Shown here: one piece after another, positions 17,509 through 26,921 of the stretch
Numbering within the stretch: the stretch's first letter is position 1
How the letters are laid out: the number at the start of each line of letters is the position of its first letter
Notes under the pieces: generated by a model
The model's database searches: none
Told to the model about the DNA's origin: nothing
Seen by the model: the letters and a program-made list of their open reading frames with translations, nothing else
Translations under genes and position numbers: made by a program
Origin: Streptomyces sp. CB02414
Lineage (GTDB): Bacteria; Actinomycetota; Actinomycetes; Streptomycetales; Streptomycetaceae
DNA: 64,000 nucleotides
Direction of reading: 5' to 3'
NCBI RefSeq assembly: GCF_001905385.1
Contig: NZ_LIPF01000003.1
Coordinates: forward strand, 186,001 to 250,000

Positions 17509-18609
17509 TCAGGAGTCGAGCTCTTCGGCCTCACTGTCCGAAAGGCTCTTCTGCAGCACGGGCCCCTCGCCGGGAGCAAGGCTTCCGAGGATGCGCTCAA
17601 GGTCATCCATGGAGGCGAATTCCACGGTGATCTTGCCCTTCTTCTGCCCCAGGTCGACCTTCACCCGCGTTTCGAAGCGATCCGAGAGCCGCGTCGCCAG
17701 ATCGGACAGCGCCGGGGAGACCAGAGAGCCGGCCCGAGGCCCCTTCGCCCGCTGGGGCTTCTGTGGCCGGGAGTCCATGAGGGACACGATCTCCTCCACC
17801 GCCCGGACCGAGAGCCCCTCGGCGACGATCCGGTGGGCCAGCCGCTCCTGCTCCTCCGAATCCTCGACGGAGAGGAGGGCACGCGCATGACCGGCGGAGA
17901 GCACCCCGGCGGCCACCCGGTTCTGGACCTTCGGGGAGAGCTTCAGCAGACGCAGTGTGTTCGAGACCTGCGGCCGGGAACGGCCGATGCGGTCGGCCAG
18001 CTGGTCATGCGTGCAGTTGAAGTCCTTGAGCAGCTGGTCGTAGGCGGCGGCCTCTTCGAGCGGGTTCAGCTGGGCCCGGTGCAGATTCTCCAGCAGCGCG
18101 TCCAGGAGGAGCTTCTCGTCCTCTGTGGCACGCACGATCGCCGGGATCGCCTCCAGGCCGGCCTCGCGACAGGCCCGCCAGCGACGCTCACCCATGATCA
18201 GCTCGTAGCGCGCCGGTCCCACCTGGCGCACGACGACCGGCTGGAGAAGGCCCACCTCCTTGATGGAGGTGACCAGCTCCGCCAACGCGTCACTGTCGAA
18301 GACCACACGCGGCTGCTGCGGGTTCGGGGTGATGGCGTCGAGGGGAATCTCCGCGAAGTGCGCACCCATCGGAGGCCGGAGAGACTCCGGGCCGCCCGAA
18401 GCCACCGACTCCTCTGTTTCACGTGGAACAGGCGGCAGCGTGGTCACCTTGGCCGCGGCCACACCACGGTCGTTGGGCAGCAGGGGCATCGCCGCCGGAG
18501 ACGCGGGAGCCGCATTCCCCAGTGCCGCTGAAGCCACCGACTTCTCCGTCGGAGCATTGGGGATCAGTGCGCCCAGACCACGGCCCAGCCCCCTCCGTCG
18601 CTCACTCAC
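17509..18609 (-). CDS. parB: Chromosome partitioning protein ParB
   Basis: 366 residues. The N-terminal tail begins [12 protein letters not shown] (the ParA-stimulating segment). A linker contains parS read as VPRET. The ParB/Srx CTP-binding domain follows ([26 protein letters not shown]), then the helix-turn-helix DNA-binding domain ([21 protein letters not shown]) and the C-terminal dimerisation domain. It binds the parS sites in this window and spreads as a CTP-dependent clamp to organise the origin. The GTG start overlaps the parA stop by 4 nt, so parAB are coupled. Confidence 0.97.
   Translation of the reverse strand: MSERRRGLGRGLGALIPNAPTEKSVASAALGNAAPASPAAMPLLPNDRGVAAAKVTTLPPVPRETEESVASGGPESLRPPMGAHFAEIPLDAITPNPQQPRVVFDSDALAELVTSIKEVGLLQPVVVRQVGPARYELIMGERRWRACREAGLEAIPAIVRATEDEKLLLDALLENLHRAQLNPLEEAAAYDQLLKDFNCTHDQLADRIGRSRPQVSNTLRLLKLSPKVQNRVAAGVLSAGHARALLSVEDSEEQERLAHRIVAEGLSVRAVEEIVSLMDSRPQKPQRAKGPRAGSLVSPALSDLATRLSDRFETRVKVDLGQKKGKITVEFASMDDLERILGSLAPGEGPVLQKSLSDSEAEELDS
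18415..18430. other. parS: parS-like site (one mismatch) inside parB
   Basis: TGTTTCACGTGGAACA, one base off the consensus. Read on the minus strand as Val-Pro-Arg-Glu-Thr in the ParB linker. Confidence 0.75.
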
Positions 18610-19679
18610 TGGATCCCCTCCACCATGTTCGGGTCATTCTGTGCTCCGATGTGGGCGTGCGTCCCGTCGTAGCTGACGCCCACACCCTTGAGCGCGATCT
18701 CTCGCGCCGCCTCCAGATAGGAGAGGGCTCCGCTCGATCCTGGATCGTAGGTCAAGACCGTCTGTCCGTAGCTGGGGGCCTCGGAGATACGGACCGAGCG
18801 GGGAATGCTCGTCCGCAGTACCTCGTCGCCGAAGTGGCTGCGCACCTCGTCGGCGACCTGGGACGCGAGCCGCGTCCGGCCGTCGTACATGGTGAGCAGG
18901 ATGGTCGACACATGCAGCGTGGGGTTGAGGTGGCCCCGCACCAGGTCGACGTTGCGCAGCAGCTGCCCCAGTCCTTCCAGCGCGTAGTACTCGCATTGGA
19001 TCGGGATCAGCACCTCCTGGCCGGCGACCAGCGCGTTGACCGTCAGTAGGCCGAGGGAGGGCGGGCAGTCGATGAGGATGTAGTCCAGCGGCTGCTCGTA
19101 CGCCTGGATCGCCCGCTGAAGCCGGCTCTCTCGTGCCACCAGGGACACCAGCTCGATCTCCGCACCGGCGAGATCGATCGTGGCGGGTGCGCAGAAGAGA
19201 CCTTCGACGTCCGGGACCGGCTGGACCACCTCCGAGAGCGGCCTGCTCTCGACCAAGACGTCATAGATGGACGGAACCTCGGCGTGGTGATCGATCCCCA
19301 GAGCGGTGGAGGCATTGCCCTGCGGATCGAGGTCGACGACCAGGACCCGCGCCCCGTGCAGCGCGAGCGACGCGGCAAGGTTAACGGTTGTCGTCGTCTT
19401 GCCCACACCGCCCTTCTGGTTGGCGACCACCATGACCCTGGTCTGCTCGGGCCGCGGCAGCCCCTCACCGGCGCGGCCCAGAGCCTCCACCGCCAGTTGG
19501 GCAGCACGACCGATCGGAGTGTCGTCCATCGGCGGCGGTGTTTCACGTGAAACATCCGCCCCCATCGACTCGGTACGGGGACCGGGGACCGGATCGGTCA
19601 TCGGTCCCGCGATATTGGCGTCGGACCGCAAGGATTCACTCTCCTCGACTTCAGGCTCGCAATGAACAGAGCCTCCCAT
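18606..19679 (-). CDS. parA: Chromosome partitioning ATPase ParA
   Basis: 357 residues from the ATG at 19679. A disordered N-terminal extension of about 90 residues precedes the deviant Walker A box [19 protein letters not shown]; the Walker B-like [13 protein letters not shown] follows. It drives ParB-origin complexes during sporulation septation and at hyphal tips (known in Streptomyces). The start is uncertain. The frame stays open to a GTG at 19853, inside a parS site, and neither start has a clear ribosome site; a short start at MDDTPIGRA is also possible. I chose 19679 as the first ATG that gives a sensible extension. Confidence 0.93.
   Translation of the reverse strand: MGGSVHCEPEVEESESLRSDANIAGPMTDPVPGPRTESMGADVSRETPPPMDDTPIGRAAQLAVEALGRAGEGLPRPEQTRVMVVANQKGGVGKTTTTVNLAASLALHGARVLVVDLDPQGNASTALGIDHHAEVPSIYDVLVESRPLSEVVQPVPDVEGLFCAPATIDLAGAEIELVSLVARESRLQRAIQAYEQPLDYILIDCPPSLGLLTVNALVAGQEVLIPIQCEYYALEGLGQLLRNVDLVRGHLNPTLHVSTILLTMYDGRTRLASQVADEVRSHFGDEVLRTSIPRSVRISEAPSYGQTVLTYDPGSSGALSYLEAAREIALKGVGVSYDGTHAHIGAQNDPNMVEGIQ
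19539..19554. other. parS: parS site (perfect 16-mer) inside parA
   Basis: TGTTTCACGTGAAACA, read on the minus strand as Val-Ser-Arg-Glu-Thr in the ParA N-terminal extension. Confidence 0.95.
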
Positions 19680-19836
19680 GTCTGCGGGGTCATGAACCAG
19701 TGAGGCCTGTTGTTCTGTGGAGAAATCCACCTCTGTGGACAACTCCGTACCCTCTCCGAGCGACCCGAGAGGCTTTCGGTCGCGGGGGTCGGCCGCAGCG
19801 CGGCCCCGACTGATGATGCCGTGCAGCAGTGAGCGA

Positions 19837-19852
19837 CGTTTCACGTGAAACA
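19837..19852. other. parS: parS site (one mismatch) in the parA leader
   Basis: CGTTTCACGTGAAACA between parA and rsmG. It overlaps the most upstream candidate parA start codon, so ParB binding here could affect parAB transcription (inference). Confidence 0.85.
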
Positions 19853-19927
19853 CGATGCAGCGCCGCCGAAGCCGATCAGCCGCGACACTCCGGCACGCCC
19901 ACGGAGGGCAGCTTGTGTGGAGTACCG

Positions 19928-20647
19928 CTATCCGCGACGCCGCCGCGCACGGCCGGTCCGCGCCGCCTTGGCCCGCTTGGCGGCGAAACGCACTCCACCA
20001 GGGCTCTCACCGACCTCGACCCGCACCACGGTGGACAGGGGATCCACGACTCCCTCACCCACATGCAGGATGGAGGTCTCCACCGCCCCCAGCTTGCTGA
20101 GCGCCGTGGCCGCGGCCTTCAGCTCCTCCTCAGCCGTATCGCCCTTGAGCGCGAGCATCTCGCCGTACGGGCGCAGCAGCGGAACCCCCCAGGTGGCCAA
20201 ACGGTCCAGCGGAGCAACGGCGCGGGCCGTCACCACATGCACCGGCGGCAACTTCCCCATGACCTCCTCGGCCCGGCCACGCACCACGGTCACATGGTCC
20301 AGGCCCAGAAGCTCCACGACTTCGGTCAGGAAGTTGGTGCGCCGCAGCAGAGGCTCCAGGAGGGTGATCTTCAGATCCTCCCGGACGAGCGCCAGCGGGA
20401 TCCCGGGCAGGCCGGCACCCGAACCGACATCGCACACCGTCACGCCCTCGGGCACGACCTCCGAGAGCACCGCGCAGTTCAGCAGATGCCGCTCCCACAG
20501 ACGGGGAACTTCACGCGGACCGATCAGACCACGCTTCACCCCCGCCTCGGCGAGCAGCTCGGCGTAGCGGACCGCGTCCGCGTACCGAGCACCGAACACG
20601 TCGCGTGCCTGCTCGGGAACAGGGGGAAGCTCCGCTGCCTCCGTCAC
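19928..20647 (-). CDS. rsmG: 16S rRNA (guanine-N7) methyltransferase RsmG (GidB)
   Basis: Methylates G527 of 16S rRNA with SAM; loss gives low-level streptomycin resistance in Streptomyces and other bacteria. The 239 residues contain the SAM-binding VCDVGSGAGLPGIPLA and the conserved RHLLNCAVL and VTARAVAPLDRL segments. The basic C-terminus (AKAARTGRARRRRG) is a usual actinobacterial extension. GTG start. It lies between jag and parA on the same strand, the classic origin arrangement. Confidence 0.96.
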   Translation of the reverse strand: MTEAAELPPVPEQARDVFGARYADAVRYAELLAEAGVKRGLIGPREVPRLWERHLLNCAVLSEVVPEGVTVCDVGSGAGLPGIPLALVREDLKITLLEPLLRRTNFLTEVVELLGLDHVTVVRGRAEEVMGKLPPVHVVTARAVAPLDRLATWGVPLLRPYGEMLALKGDTAEEELKAAATALSKLGAVETSILHVGEGVVDPLSTVVRVEVGESPGGVRFAAKRAKAARTGRARRRRG

Positions 20648-20727
20648 GAGGGGACCGTCCTTCCGTACGGCACCGGCGCACCAGACGCCGCTGCCAGAAC
20701 CACCAGAACTATCAGGCTGACAAAATT

Positions 20728-20756
20728 CGGCCCCGTCTGCGCAACAGACGGGGCCG
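20728..20756 (-). terminator. Terminator after jag
   Basis: A 12-bp stem (arm CGGCCCCGTCTG, loop CGCAA) between jag and rsmG. The AAAA just to its left reads as T-residues on the minus strand. Confidence 0.8.
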
Positions 20757-20773
20757 GAGAACGTGGGGACCGA

Positions 20774-21286
20774 TCAGGCGGGAAGCACGACGACGAAGCG
20801 CTCCGGCTCCTCGCCCTCGGACTCGCTGCGCAGTCCCGCGGCCTTGACCGCGTCGTGCACGACCTTGCGCTCGAACGGCGTCATCGGCTTCATCCGCACC
20901 GGCCCGCCGCTGCTCTTGGCCTCGGCCGCCGCCTTGGCACCCAGCTCGGACAGCTCGGCCCGCTTGTTGGCCCGGTAGCCCGCGATGTCGAGCATCAGCC
21001 GGCTGCGGTCGCCGGTCTCCCGGTGCACGGCCAGGCGCGTGAGCTCCTGGAGAGCCTCCAGCACCTCGCCGTCCCGGCCGACCAGCTTCTGCAGGTCCCG
21101 GCTGTTGCTGTCGCTGATGATCGAGACGGAGGCACGGTCGGCCTCGACGTCCATGTCGATGTCGCCGTCGAGGTCGGCGATGTCGAGCAGACCCTCCAGG
21201 TAGTCCGCGGCGATCTCGCCCTCGTTCTCGAGACGAGTCAGGGTGTCTGCGCCCTCGGCAGCGGCGGAGGTGGTGCCTTCCGTCAC
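20774..21286 (-). CDS. jag: Jag/KhpB-type R3H-KH RNA-binding protein
   Basis: 170 residues. The central KH-type domain contains ISDSNSRDLQKLVGRDGEVL with a GRDG-like loop; the C-terminal R3H domain contains PMTPFERKVVHDAVK. The N-terminal Jag-N domain of some homologues is missing; only an acidic segment is present, as is normal in actinobacteria. AAGGAG precedes the GTG start. It sits directly downstream of yidC (15-bp gap) as in nearly all Gram-positive origins. Probable role: small-RNA or mRNA binding linked to cell-wall growth. Confidence 0.93.
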   Translation of the reverse strand: MTEGTTSAAAEGADTLTRLENEGEIAADYLEGLLDIADLDGDIDMDVEADRASVSIISDSNSRDLQKLVGRDGEVLEALQELTRLAVHRETGDRSRLMLDIAGYRANKRAELSELGAKAAAEAKSSGGPVRMKPMTPFERKVVHDAVKAAGLRSESEGEEPERFVVVLPA

Positions 21287-21301
21287 GGGATGGACTCCTT
21301 C

Positions 21302-22597
21302 TTACTTCTTCGACGGGGACTTGGGCCGCTGCGGGCCCTTGCGCTGCCCGGACTGGGCCTTGCTGCGGCCACCGCCGCCGGGCTTCTGTGCGGGCTTCTT
21401 GGCGGTGCCGGCGGACTTGCCGCCCTGCTGGCCGTCCTCCGGCTCGCCGGACTTGCTGAGGGAGGTCTTGGCCTCCGGCTCACCGGCGGGCTCACCGGCC
21501 TGCTTGGCGGACTGGCGCTGCGCCTTGCTCTGTCGCTTGGGCTGCTGCCGCTTGGGCGCCGCGGTGGTGCCGGACGCGCCGTCCGCGCTCTGGGCGGCGG
21601 CGGGTGCCTCGCCCTTCACCACGGTGCCGTCGGCCTGGGCCGCGAGGCCCGCCTTGTTCAGACCGTTGACGAACTTGCGCTCGAACTCGTTGCGGTCCCG
21701 GCCCTTGGCGACGATGGCCTTGACGACGGACCGCTGACCACGACCGCGCGTCTTGCCGGTCTCGGTGACGTGCTTGAGCAGGCGCTCCAGGTAGGCGGCC
21801 TGGGCCTTGGACCCCGGGGTCGGGTTGTTGCGGATGACGTACATCTGCTGACCCATGGTCCACACGTTCGTGGTCAGCCAGTAGACGAGGACGCCGACGG
21901 GGAAGTTGATGCCGAAGACGGCGAACATGATCGGGAAGACGTACATCAGCATCTTCTGCTGCTGCATGAACGGCGTCTTCACCGTGGTGTCGACGTTCTT
22001 GGTCATCAGCTGGCGCTGAGTGAAGAACTGCGACGCCGACATCAGCACGATCATGATCGCGGTGACGACCCGGACATCCGTCAGCGAGGACCCGAGGGCC
22101 TCCACCTTGGACGCGTCGTCGGTGAACTTGGCGGCCAGCGGCGCGCCGAAGATGTGGGCCTTCTGAGCGCTGGCCAGCAAGCGCTCGTTGATCACGCCGA
22201 TGGTGTCGTTCGACGCGATCGAGTTGAGCACGTGGTACAGGGCGAAGAAGAACGGAGACTGCGCCAGGATGGGAAGGCACGAGGAGAGCGGGTTGGTGCC
22301 CGTCTCCTTGTACAGCTTCATCATCTCTTCGGACTGGCGCTGCTTGTCGTTCTTGTAGCGCTCCTGGATCTTCTTCATCTCCGGCTGGAGCGTCTGCATC
22401 CCGCGCGTCGCCTTGATCTGCTTCACGAAGAGCGGGATCAGGCAGATGCGGATGAGGATCACCAGGGACACGATGGACAGGCCCCAGGCCCATCCGGTGT
22501 CAGGGCCGAAGATGGCGCCGTACACCGTGTGGAACTGGACGATGACCCAGGAGACAGGTGTCGTGATGAAACTGAAGAGGCTGGCAATCGTGTCCAC
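21302..22597 (-). CDS. yidC: Membrane protein insertase YidC
   Basis: Inserts and folds inner-membrane proteins with or without SecYEG. The 431 residues begin with [28 protein letters not shown]. The conserved core carries [21 protein letters not shown], with an Arg in the hydrophilic groove, and a cytoplasmic hairpin ([19 protein letters not shown]). Further helices end around residue 265. A basic, Lys/Gln/Ala/Gly-rich tail of about 120 residues could contact ribosomes. AGGAG lies inside the end of yidD, so the genes are coupled. Confidence 0.96.
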   Translation of the reverse strand: MDTIASLFSFITTPVSWVIVQFHTVYGAIFGPDTGWAWGLSIVSLVILIRICLIPLFVKQIKATRGMQTLQPEMKKIQERYKNDKQRQSEEMMKLYKETGTNPLSSCLPILAQSPFFFALYHVLNSIASNDTIGVINERLLASAQKAHIFGAPLAAKFTDDASKVEALGSSLTDVRVVTAIMIVLMSASQFFTQRQLMTKNVDTTVKTPFMQQQKMLMYVFPIMFAVFGINFPVGVLVYWLTTNVWTMGQQMYVIRNNPTPGSKAQAAYLERLLKHVTETGKTRGRGQRSVVKAIVAKGRDRNEFERKFVNGLNKAGLAAQADGTVVKGEAPAAAQSADGASGTTAAPKRQQPKRQSKAQRQSAKQAGEPAGEPEAKTSLSKSGEPEDGQQGGKSAGTAKKPAQKPGGGGRSKAQSGQRKGPQRPKSPSKK

Positions 22598-22600
22598 TAA

Positions 22601-22975
22601 TCATGCTCCTTGGGCATGGGACGGGGTCTCTGCGGCCGGACTCGAAGGACTGGACGGACTCGTCGGAGAAGTCTGTCCCTCGTTGGCCGGTTCGGCGGCG
22701 GAGGTCCCGCCCTTGCGTGCACGCCAGGCGTCACGCAGCATTTCGTGCCACCGCGGGCGTTTGCGCGGCGGAACATGGTCCACTCCACCCAGCGACCACG
22801 GATTGCACCGAAGGATGCGCCAGGCAGTGAGCACCGTGCCTTTGAGAGCACCGTGTCGGTCGATGGCCGTGTAGCCGTAGTGGGAACACGACGGGTAGTA
22901 CTTGCACACCGGCCCCAGCAGAGGACTGATCGTCCACTGGTACAGCTTGATCAGAGCCAGCAGCGGGTACTTCAT
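22601..22975 (-). CDS. yidD: Membrane protein insertion efficiency factor YidD
   Basis: 124 residues with the signature [18 protein letters not shown] followed by [19 protein letters not shown] and a conserved RCNPW. A small amphipathic membrane-associated helper of YidC-dependent insertion. The C-terminal 40 residues are a Ser/Pro-rich tail not found in the E. coli protein. The ATG overlaps the rnpA stop (ATGA), and the yidC start follows 3 bp after its stop. Confidence 0.95.
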   Translation of the reverse strand: MKYPLLALIKLYQWTISPLLGPVCKYYPSCSHYGYTAIDRHGALKGTVLTAWRILRCNPWSLGGVDHVPPRKRPRWHEMLRDAWRARKGGTSAAEPANEGQTSPTSPSSPSSPAAETPSHAQGA

Positions 22976-23343
22976 CGCGCGCCCCCTCCCAGTAGCCGCT
23001 TCAGGGCGGCGTCCAGGTCTCGGGCCAGCTGTGCATGGTCGGCGTCGCCCGCACCGGGCAGCGCTCGTACCACTACCAGGCTACCGGGGGGAAACAGGTC
23101 GATCCGGTCGCGCATCAGATGGCGAAGCCTGCGCTTCACCTTGTTGCGCACCACCGCACCACCCACGGCTTTGCTCACGACGAAACCCGCACGTGTCGGG
23201 GGAGCGCTCTCCCCAGGCGCGTGCGGGTCCGTGGCACCGCTTCGAAGGTGGACGACCAGGGCCGGGCGTCCGGCCCGGCGGCCTCGTCGTACCGCGGTCG
23301 CGAAGCCCTCGCGCCGCCTCAGCCGGTACTCGGTGGGCAGCAC
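22972..23343 (-). CDS. rnpA: Ribonuclease P protein component
   Basis: 123 residues from the GTG at 23343 (product begins [18 protein letters not shown]). The signature [14 protein letters not shown] and the preceding [13 protein letters not shown] are clear. It binds RNase P RNA and helps mature tRNA 5' ends. The frame is open further upstream, but those residues are antisense to rpmH and non-conserved. It follows rpmH by 20 bp. Confidence 0.95.
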   Translation of the reverse strand: MLPTEYRLRRREGFATAVRRGRRAGRPALVVHLRSGATDPHAPGESAPPTRAGFVVSKAVGGAVVRNKVKRRLRHLMRDRIDLFPPGSLVVVRALPGAGDADHAQLARDLDAALKRLLGGGAR

Positions 23344-23363
23344 GACGTCATGACCTGACCGGA

Positions 23364-23501
23364 TCAGGCGGACAGACGGGCGCGACCCTTGCTGCGGCGG
23401 GTCGCGAGAATCGCGCGGCCGGCACGGGTGCGCATACGCAGCCGGAAGCCGTGGGTCTTGGCGCGACGACGGTTGTTCGGCTGGAAGGTGCGCTTGCTCA
23501 C
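23364..23501 (-). CDS. rpmH: Ribosomal protein bL34
   Basis: 45 codons starting GTG at 23501. The highly basic sequence begins [18 protein letters not shown] and ends [11 protein letters not shown], the universal L34 pattern. Too short for most gene-finding cutoffs. GGAG lies upstream. It is divergent from dnaA and heads the rpmH-rnpA-yidD-yidC-jag cluster. Confidence 0.97.
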   Translation of the reverse strand: MSKRTFQPNNRRRAKTHGFRLRMRTRAGRAILATRRSKGRARLSA

Positions 23502-23877
23502 TCGGGGGCTCCAGAAAGAATCGGGGTTGGCGGGGTGCCGTCCTGGCTGTCACCGTGCGCCCACGAGTAGCTCGCGTTACGCCCGAGTGCACCGCTTTTC
23601 GATCACCTTGGACGTGACCTGTGCCCATCGGAGGCAGGCGGCAGCAGCCATCGACAACTCGACCTGGTTACGGTACGTGGGACTGCGCCATTCGGTCAAA
23701 CCAGCGGTGACCGGGAGACACTTGTCCACAGGCTGGGGACAACAACTTGAACCCTACCGGCCACGCTGACTACCGTGACTGGACTCCGATTCGTTCCCTT
23801 ATCCCTGCCCCACCCGAGTTTCATCCCGACCCGTCCCCGAATCACACCTTCGAGGGACTCGTGAGAGAGCGTGCCCT
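23502..23877. promoter_or_regulatory. rpmH-dnaA divergent promoter region with DnaA boxes
   Basis: A 376-bp non-coding stretch. It contains a perfect DnaA box TTGTCCACA (23722-23730) and, 3 bp on, an inverted weaker box TGGGGACAA (23734-23742). This back-to-back pair is well placed for DnaA to repress its own gene, as known for Streptomyces dnaA. Promoter hexamers are not obvious enough to place. Confidence 0.7.
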
Positions 23878-25917
23878 GTGGCTGACGTACCTGCCGATCT
23901 TGCCGCAGTGTGGCCACGCGTACTGGAGCAACTCCTCGGGGACAGCCGCGGGCAGGGTGTCGAGTCCAAGGACGAGCACTGGATCCGGCGCTGCCAGCCC
24001 CTCGCGCTGGTCGCCGACACCGCCCTGCTCGCCGTACCGAACGAATTTGCGAAGGGCGTACTGGAGGGCCGCCTCGCCCCGGTCGTCAGCGAGACACTGA
24101 GCCGCGAATGCGGCCGCCCCATCCGCATCGCGATCACCGTCGACGACACCGCCGGCGAACCCGCGCCCGCCACGCCCACCCCCGCTCCTCAATCACCCCC
24201 CGCCCGCCCCCAGCCCCGCTACGAGGAGCCCGAGCTCCCCGCACCCGGCCACGGCCAGGGCGGCCGCGACGACTACGAGGGATACGGACGCCACCGCGGC
24301 GACCAGCTGCCCACCGCCCGCCCCGCCTACCCGCAGGAGTACCAGCGCCCCGAGCCCGGCTCCTGGCCCCGCCCCACGCAGCAGGACGACTACGGCTGGC
24401 AGCAGCAGCGCCTGGGCTTCCCGGAGCGCGACCCGTACGCATCGCCACCCCAGGACGGCTACGACCAGGAGCCGTACCCACAGGACACGTACGGACAGAA
24501 CTACCGTCCGCAGCCCCCGGAGCGCCCGTCGTACGACACGCAGCACGGCGACTACAAGCGCGGCGACTACAAACGGGACGACTACGACCGCGGCGGCGAG
24601 TACGAGCCGCGTGACTACGAACAGTCCCGCGGCGACCACGGCCAGCCGCGGCCCGACTACGAGCAGCAGCGCGCCGACTACGACCAGCAACGGCCGGACT
24701 ACGAGCAGCAGCGCGGCGATTACGACCAGCGCGGCCCCCGCCGTGACCTCCCCGAGCCGCCGTCCGGCTCCGGCCCCCCCTCCGGACACGTGCACCGCGG
24801 CGGCCCCGTCGGCCCCGGACCCGCCACCGGCGCCCCCGGCCCCCTGGCAGCACAGCCGGCGCCGGCGACCGGACCCGGCGAGCCGACCGCACGCCTGAAC
24901 CCGAAGTACCTCTTCGACACCTTCGTCATCGGAGCCTCCAACCGCTTCGCCCACGCCGCGGCCGTCGCCGTCGCCGAAGCACCCGCGAAGGCCTACAACC
25001 CGCTCTTCATCTACGGCGAGTCGGGACTGGGCAAGACTCACCTCCTGCACGCGATCGGGCACTACGCCCGCAGCCTCTACCCCGGCACGCGCGTGCGGTA
25101 CGTGAGCTCCGAGGAGTTCACCAACGAGTTCATCAACTCCATCCGCGACGGCAAGGGCGACAGCTTCCGCAAGCGCTACCGCGAGATGGACATCCTGCTC
25201 GTCGACGACATCCAGTTCCTCGCGGACAAGGAGTCGACGCAGGAGGAGTTCTTCCACACCTTCAACACCCTCCACAACGCCAACAAGCAGATCGTGCTCT
25301 CCAGCGACCGGCCGCCCAAGCAACTGGTCACCCTGGAGGACCGGCTGCGGAACCGTTTCGAGTGGGGACTGATCACCGACGTCCAGCCGCCCGAGCTGGA
25401 GACGCGCATCGCGATCCTGCGCAAGAAGGCGGTGCAGGAGCAGCTCAACGCCCCGCCCGAGGTCCTGGAGTTCATCGCCTCCCGGATCTCGCGCAACATC
25501 CGCGAACTGGAGGGCGCGCTGATCCGGGTGACGGCGTTCGCGTCGCTCAACCGGCAGCCGGTCGACCTGGGCCTCACCGAGATCGTCCTCAAGGACCTGA
25601 TCCCCGGCGGGGAGGACTCGACGCCGGAGATCACCTCGACGGCCATCATGAGCGAGACCGCCGACTACTTCGGCCTCACGGTGGAGGATCTGTGCGGCAG
25701 TTCACGCGGCCGCCAGCTGGTGACGGCGCGGCAGATCGCCATGTACCTGTGCCGTGAGCTGACGGACCTGTCCCTGCCGAAGATCGGCGCACTGTTCGGC
25801 GGCCGGGACCACACCACGGTGATGCACGCCGACCGCAAGATCCGCAATCTGATGGCCGAGCGGCGCTCCATCTACAACCAGGTGACCGAGCTGACCAACC
25901 GCATCAAGAACGGCTGA
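23878..25917 (+). CDS. dnaA: Chromosomal replication initiator DnaA
   Basis: 679 residues, far longer than E. coli DnaA (467) because of a long domain II. Domain I spans 1-90 ([12 protein letters not shown]...). Domain II spans about 95-345, is Pro/Tyr/Asp/Gln/Arg-rich and contains 7-residue repeats (DYEQQRx). Domain III, the AAA+ ATPase, has Walker [16 protein letters not shown] at about 379 and Walker [14 protein letters not shown]. Domain IV binds DNA and ends with [15 protein letters not shown]. It opens oriC in its ATP form. GTG start; no clear strong ribosome site, only GAGAG nearby. Confidence 0.98.
   Translation: MADVPADLAAVWPRVLEQLLGDSRGQGVESKDEHWIRRCQPLALVADTALLAVPNEFAKGVLEGRLAPVVSETLSRECGRPIRIAITVDDTAGEPAPATPTPAPQSPPARPQPRYEEPELPAPGHGQGGRDDYEGYGRHRGDQLPTARPAYPQEYQRPEPGSWPRPTQQDDYGWQQQRLGFPERDPYASPPQDGYDQEPYPQDTYGQNYRPQPPERPSYDTQHGDYKRGDYKRDDYDRGGEYEPRDYEQSRGDHGQPRPDYEQQRADYDQQRPDYEQQRGDYDQRGPRRDLPEPPSGSGPPSGHVHRGGPVGPGPATGAPGPLAAQPAPATGPGEPTARLNPKYLFDTFVIGASNRFAHAAAVAVAEAPAKAYNPLFIYGESGLGKTHLLHAIGHYARSLYPGTRVRYVSSEEFTNEFINSIRDGKGDSFRKRYREMDILLVDDIQFLADKESTQEEFFHTFNTLHNANKQIVLSSDRPPKQLVTLEDRLRNRFEWGLITDVQPPELETRIAILRKKAVQEQLNAPPEVLEFIASRISRNIRELEGALIRVTAFASLNRQPVDLGLTEIVLKDLIPGGEDSTPEITSTAIMSETADYFGLTVEDLCGSSRGRQLVTARQIAMYLCRELTDLSLPKIGALFGGRDHTTVMHADRKIRNLMAERRSIYNQVTELTNRIKNG
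24655..24732 (+). repeat. 21-bp tandem repeats in dnaA domain II
   Basis: Three units of 21 bp (24655, 24676, 24697) and a shortened fourth encode [21 protein letters not shown] and DYDQR. Looser DY-containing units lie upstream from about 24547. This is in-frame expansion in the disordered linker. Confidence 0.85.
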
Positions 25918-25940
25918 GCGCGGCCGGCACCGGCTCCTCG

Positions 25941-25973
25941 AAGGCGCCCTGGACACCCCCGGGGCGCCTTTTC
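25941..25973 (+). terminator. Terminator after dnaA
   Basis: Arm AAGGCGCCC, a 12-nt loop, GGGCGCCTT, then TTT, 24 bp after the dnaA stop. It separates dnaA transcription from oriC. Confidence 0.8.
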
Positions 25974-26921
25974 CGTGCCCGCGGTTATCCGTGCCCGCGG
26001 ACGCCTGTCACGGCGCCACCGACGGGTCCTCGCCGGGGCACCGGGGCCCTCGCCGGGGCACTGGCGGGCCCTCTCGCGGTCACCGACTGGTCCTCGCCCG
26101 GTCGCTGCGGCGACTCAGCCCGGTCACCGCGGCGACTCCGCTGTTCGATTACCTGCCGGGTTACGGCCGCTCTCCACAGATTCGGTCACTTTTTTCCGTC
26201 CACACCTTGGGGACTGGGAAGTTGTCCCGATCCTGTCCACAGGCCAGGCTGTTGAGGAACCATCAGGCCAGGTCAGCCGCCTGTGGATTCGTGGACGAAC
26301 GATCTCCACAGCTTGTGGACAACGAGCCGGTCCACAAGCTGTGCATCGAGTTGTCCACGCACAACCCACAGGCAGCGGCCGGTTGTCCCCAGCGATCACC
26401 GGCTTCTCCACATGTCTGTCCACTGTTCGGCAACGCAACGCGCCCTCTCACCGCGTCGAGTGAAAGGCGTCACACAGAGGTGCCGAGGTGGGCTGTGGGA
26501 AACATCCGGAAACCTGGGGACGGCTCTGGGGAGAAGTCGGCCCTCCCTGTGCACGGAGTGTGCAGAACTTTCTGTTCTCCACAGATACGCCCGGTTGTCC
26601 ACCGGCTCCGCCCACAGGCCCCGTGGACAAAATCCCTGCCCTGACCTGGGAAAACGAGGTTATCCACGGTATCCACAGGCCCTACTACTACTCCCGACTA
26701 CAGAGAGAGCGGAATTCGTTTCGAAGCGGGGCCTGTGCACAACTCGCCCTCTCGAGCCCGACCGCCCCTCGTCACGACTTGACCCCGAAGGGCACCTACT
26801 GTCAGTGGGGTGCGTCAGACTGTTCTCCGGTGTCCTGCCCCGAACGGGGAGCGACGACACCGAGTCAGACGACGAAGCCAGGCAGGGCGAGAAGCGCCGG
26901 CAACAGCAGGAGGCGGCAACA
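25974..26921. other. oriC: Origin of chromosome replication (oriC)
   Basis: A roughly 950-bp non-coding region between dnaA and dnaN, less GC-rich than its flanks, full of DnaA-box matches (consensus TTGTCCACA). Plus-strand boxes at 26233, 26302, 26328, 26351, 26383, 26404, 26416, 26575, 26595, 26660 and 26669; minus-strand boxes at 26314 (perfect), 26494, 26622 and 26734. Most differ from consensus by one or two bases. The boxes begin near 26170 and lie on both strands, as described for Streptomyces oriC. AT-rich 13-mers of the E. coli type are absent. The first 150 bp (25980-26130) are GC-rich with a short direct repeat and no boxes. Confidence 0.95.

Noticed and set aside
23389-23769. Plus-strand frame covering rpmH and the dnaA leader
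   Set aside because: It is antisense to rpmH and runs through the DnaA boxes; not protein-like.
26041-26110. CRISPR-like or iteron-like repeats at the left edge of oriC
   Set aside because: Only two imperfect copies of a short CCCTCGCCGGGGCAC unit; there is no regular spacing.
26283-26921. N-terminal extension of dnaN through oriC
   Set aside because: The frame is open, but the residues lie over DnaA boxes, and AGGAGG marks the GTG at 26922.
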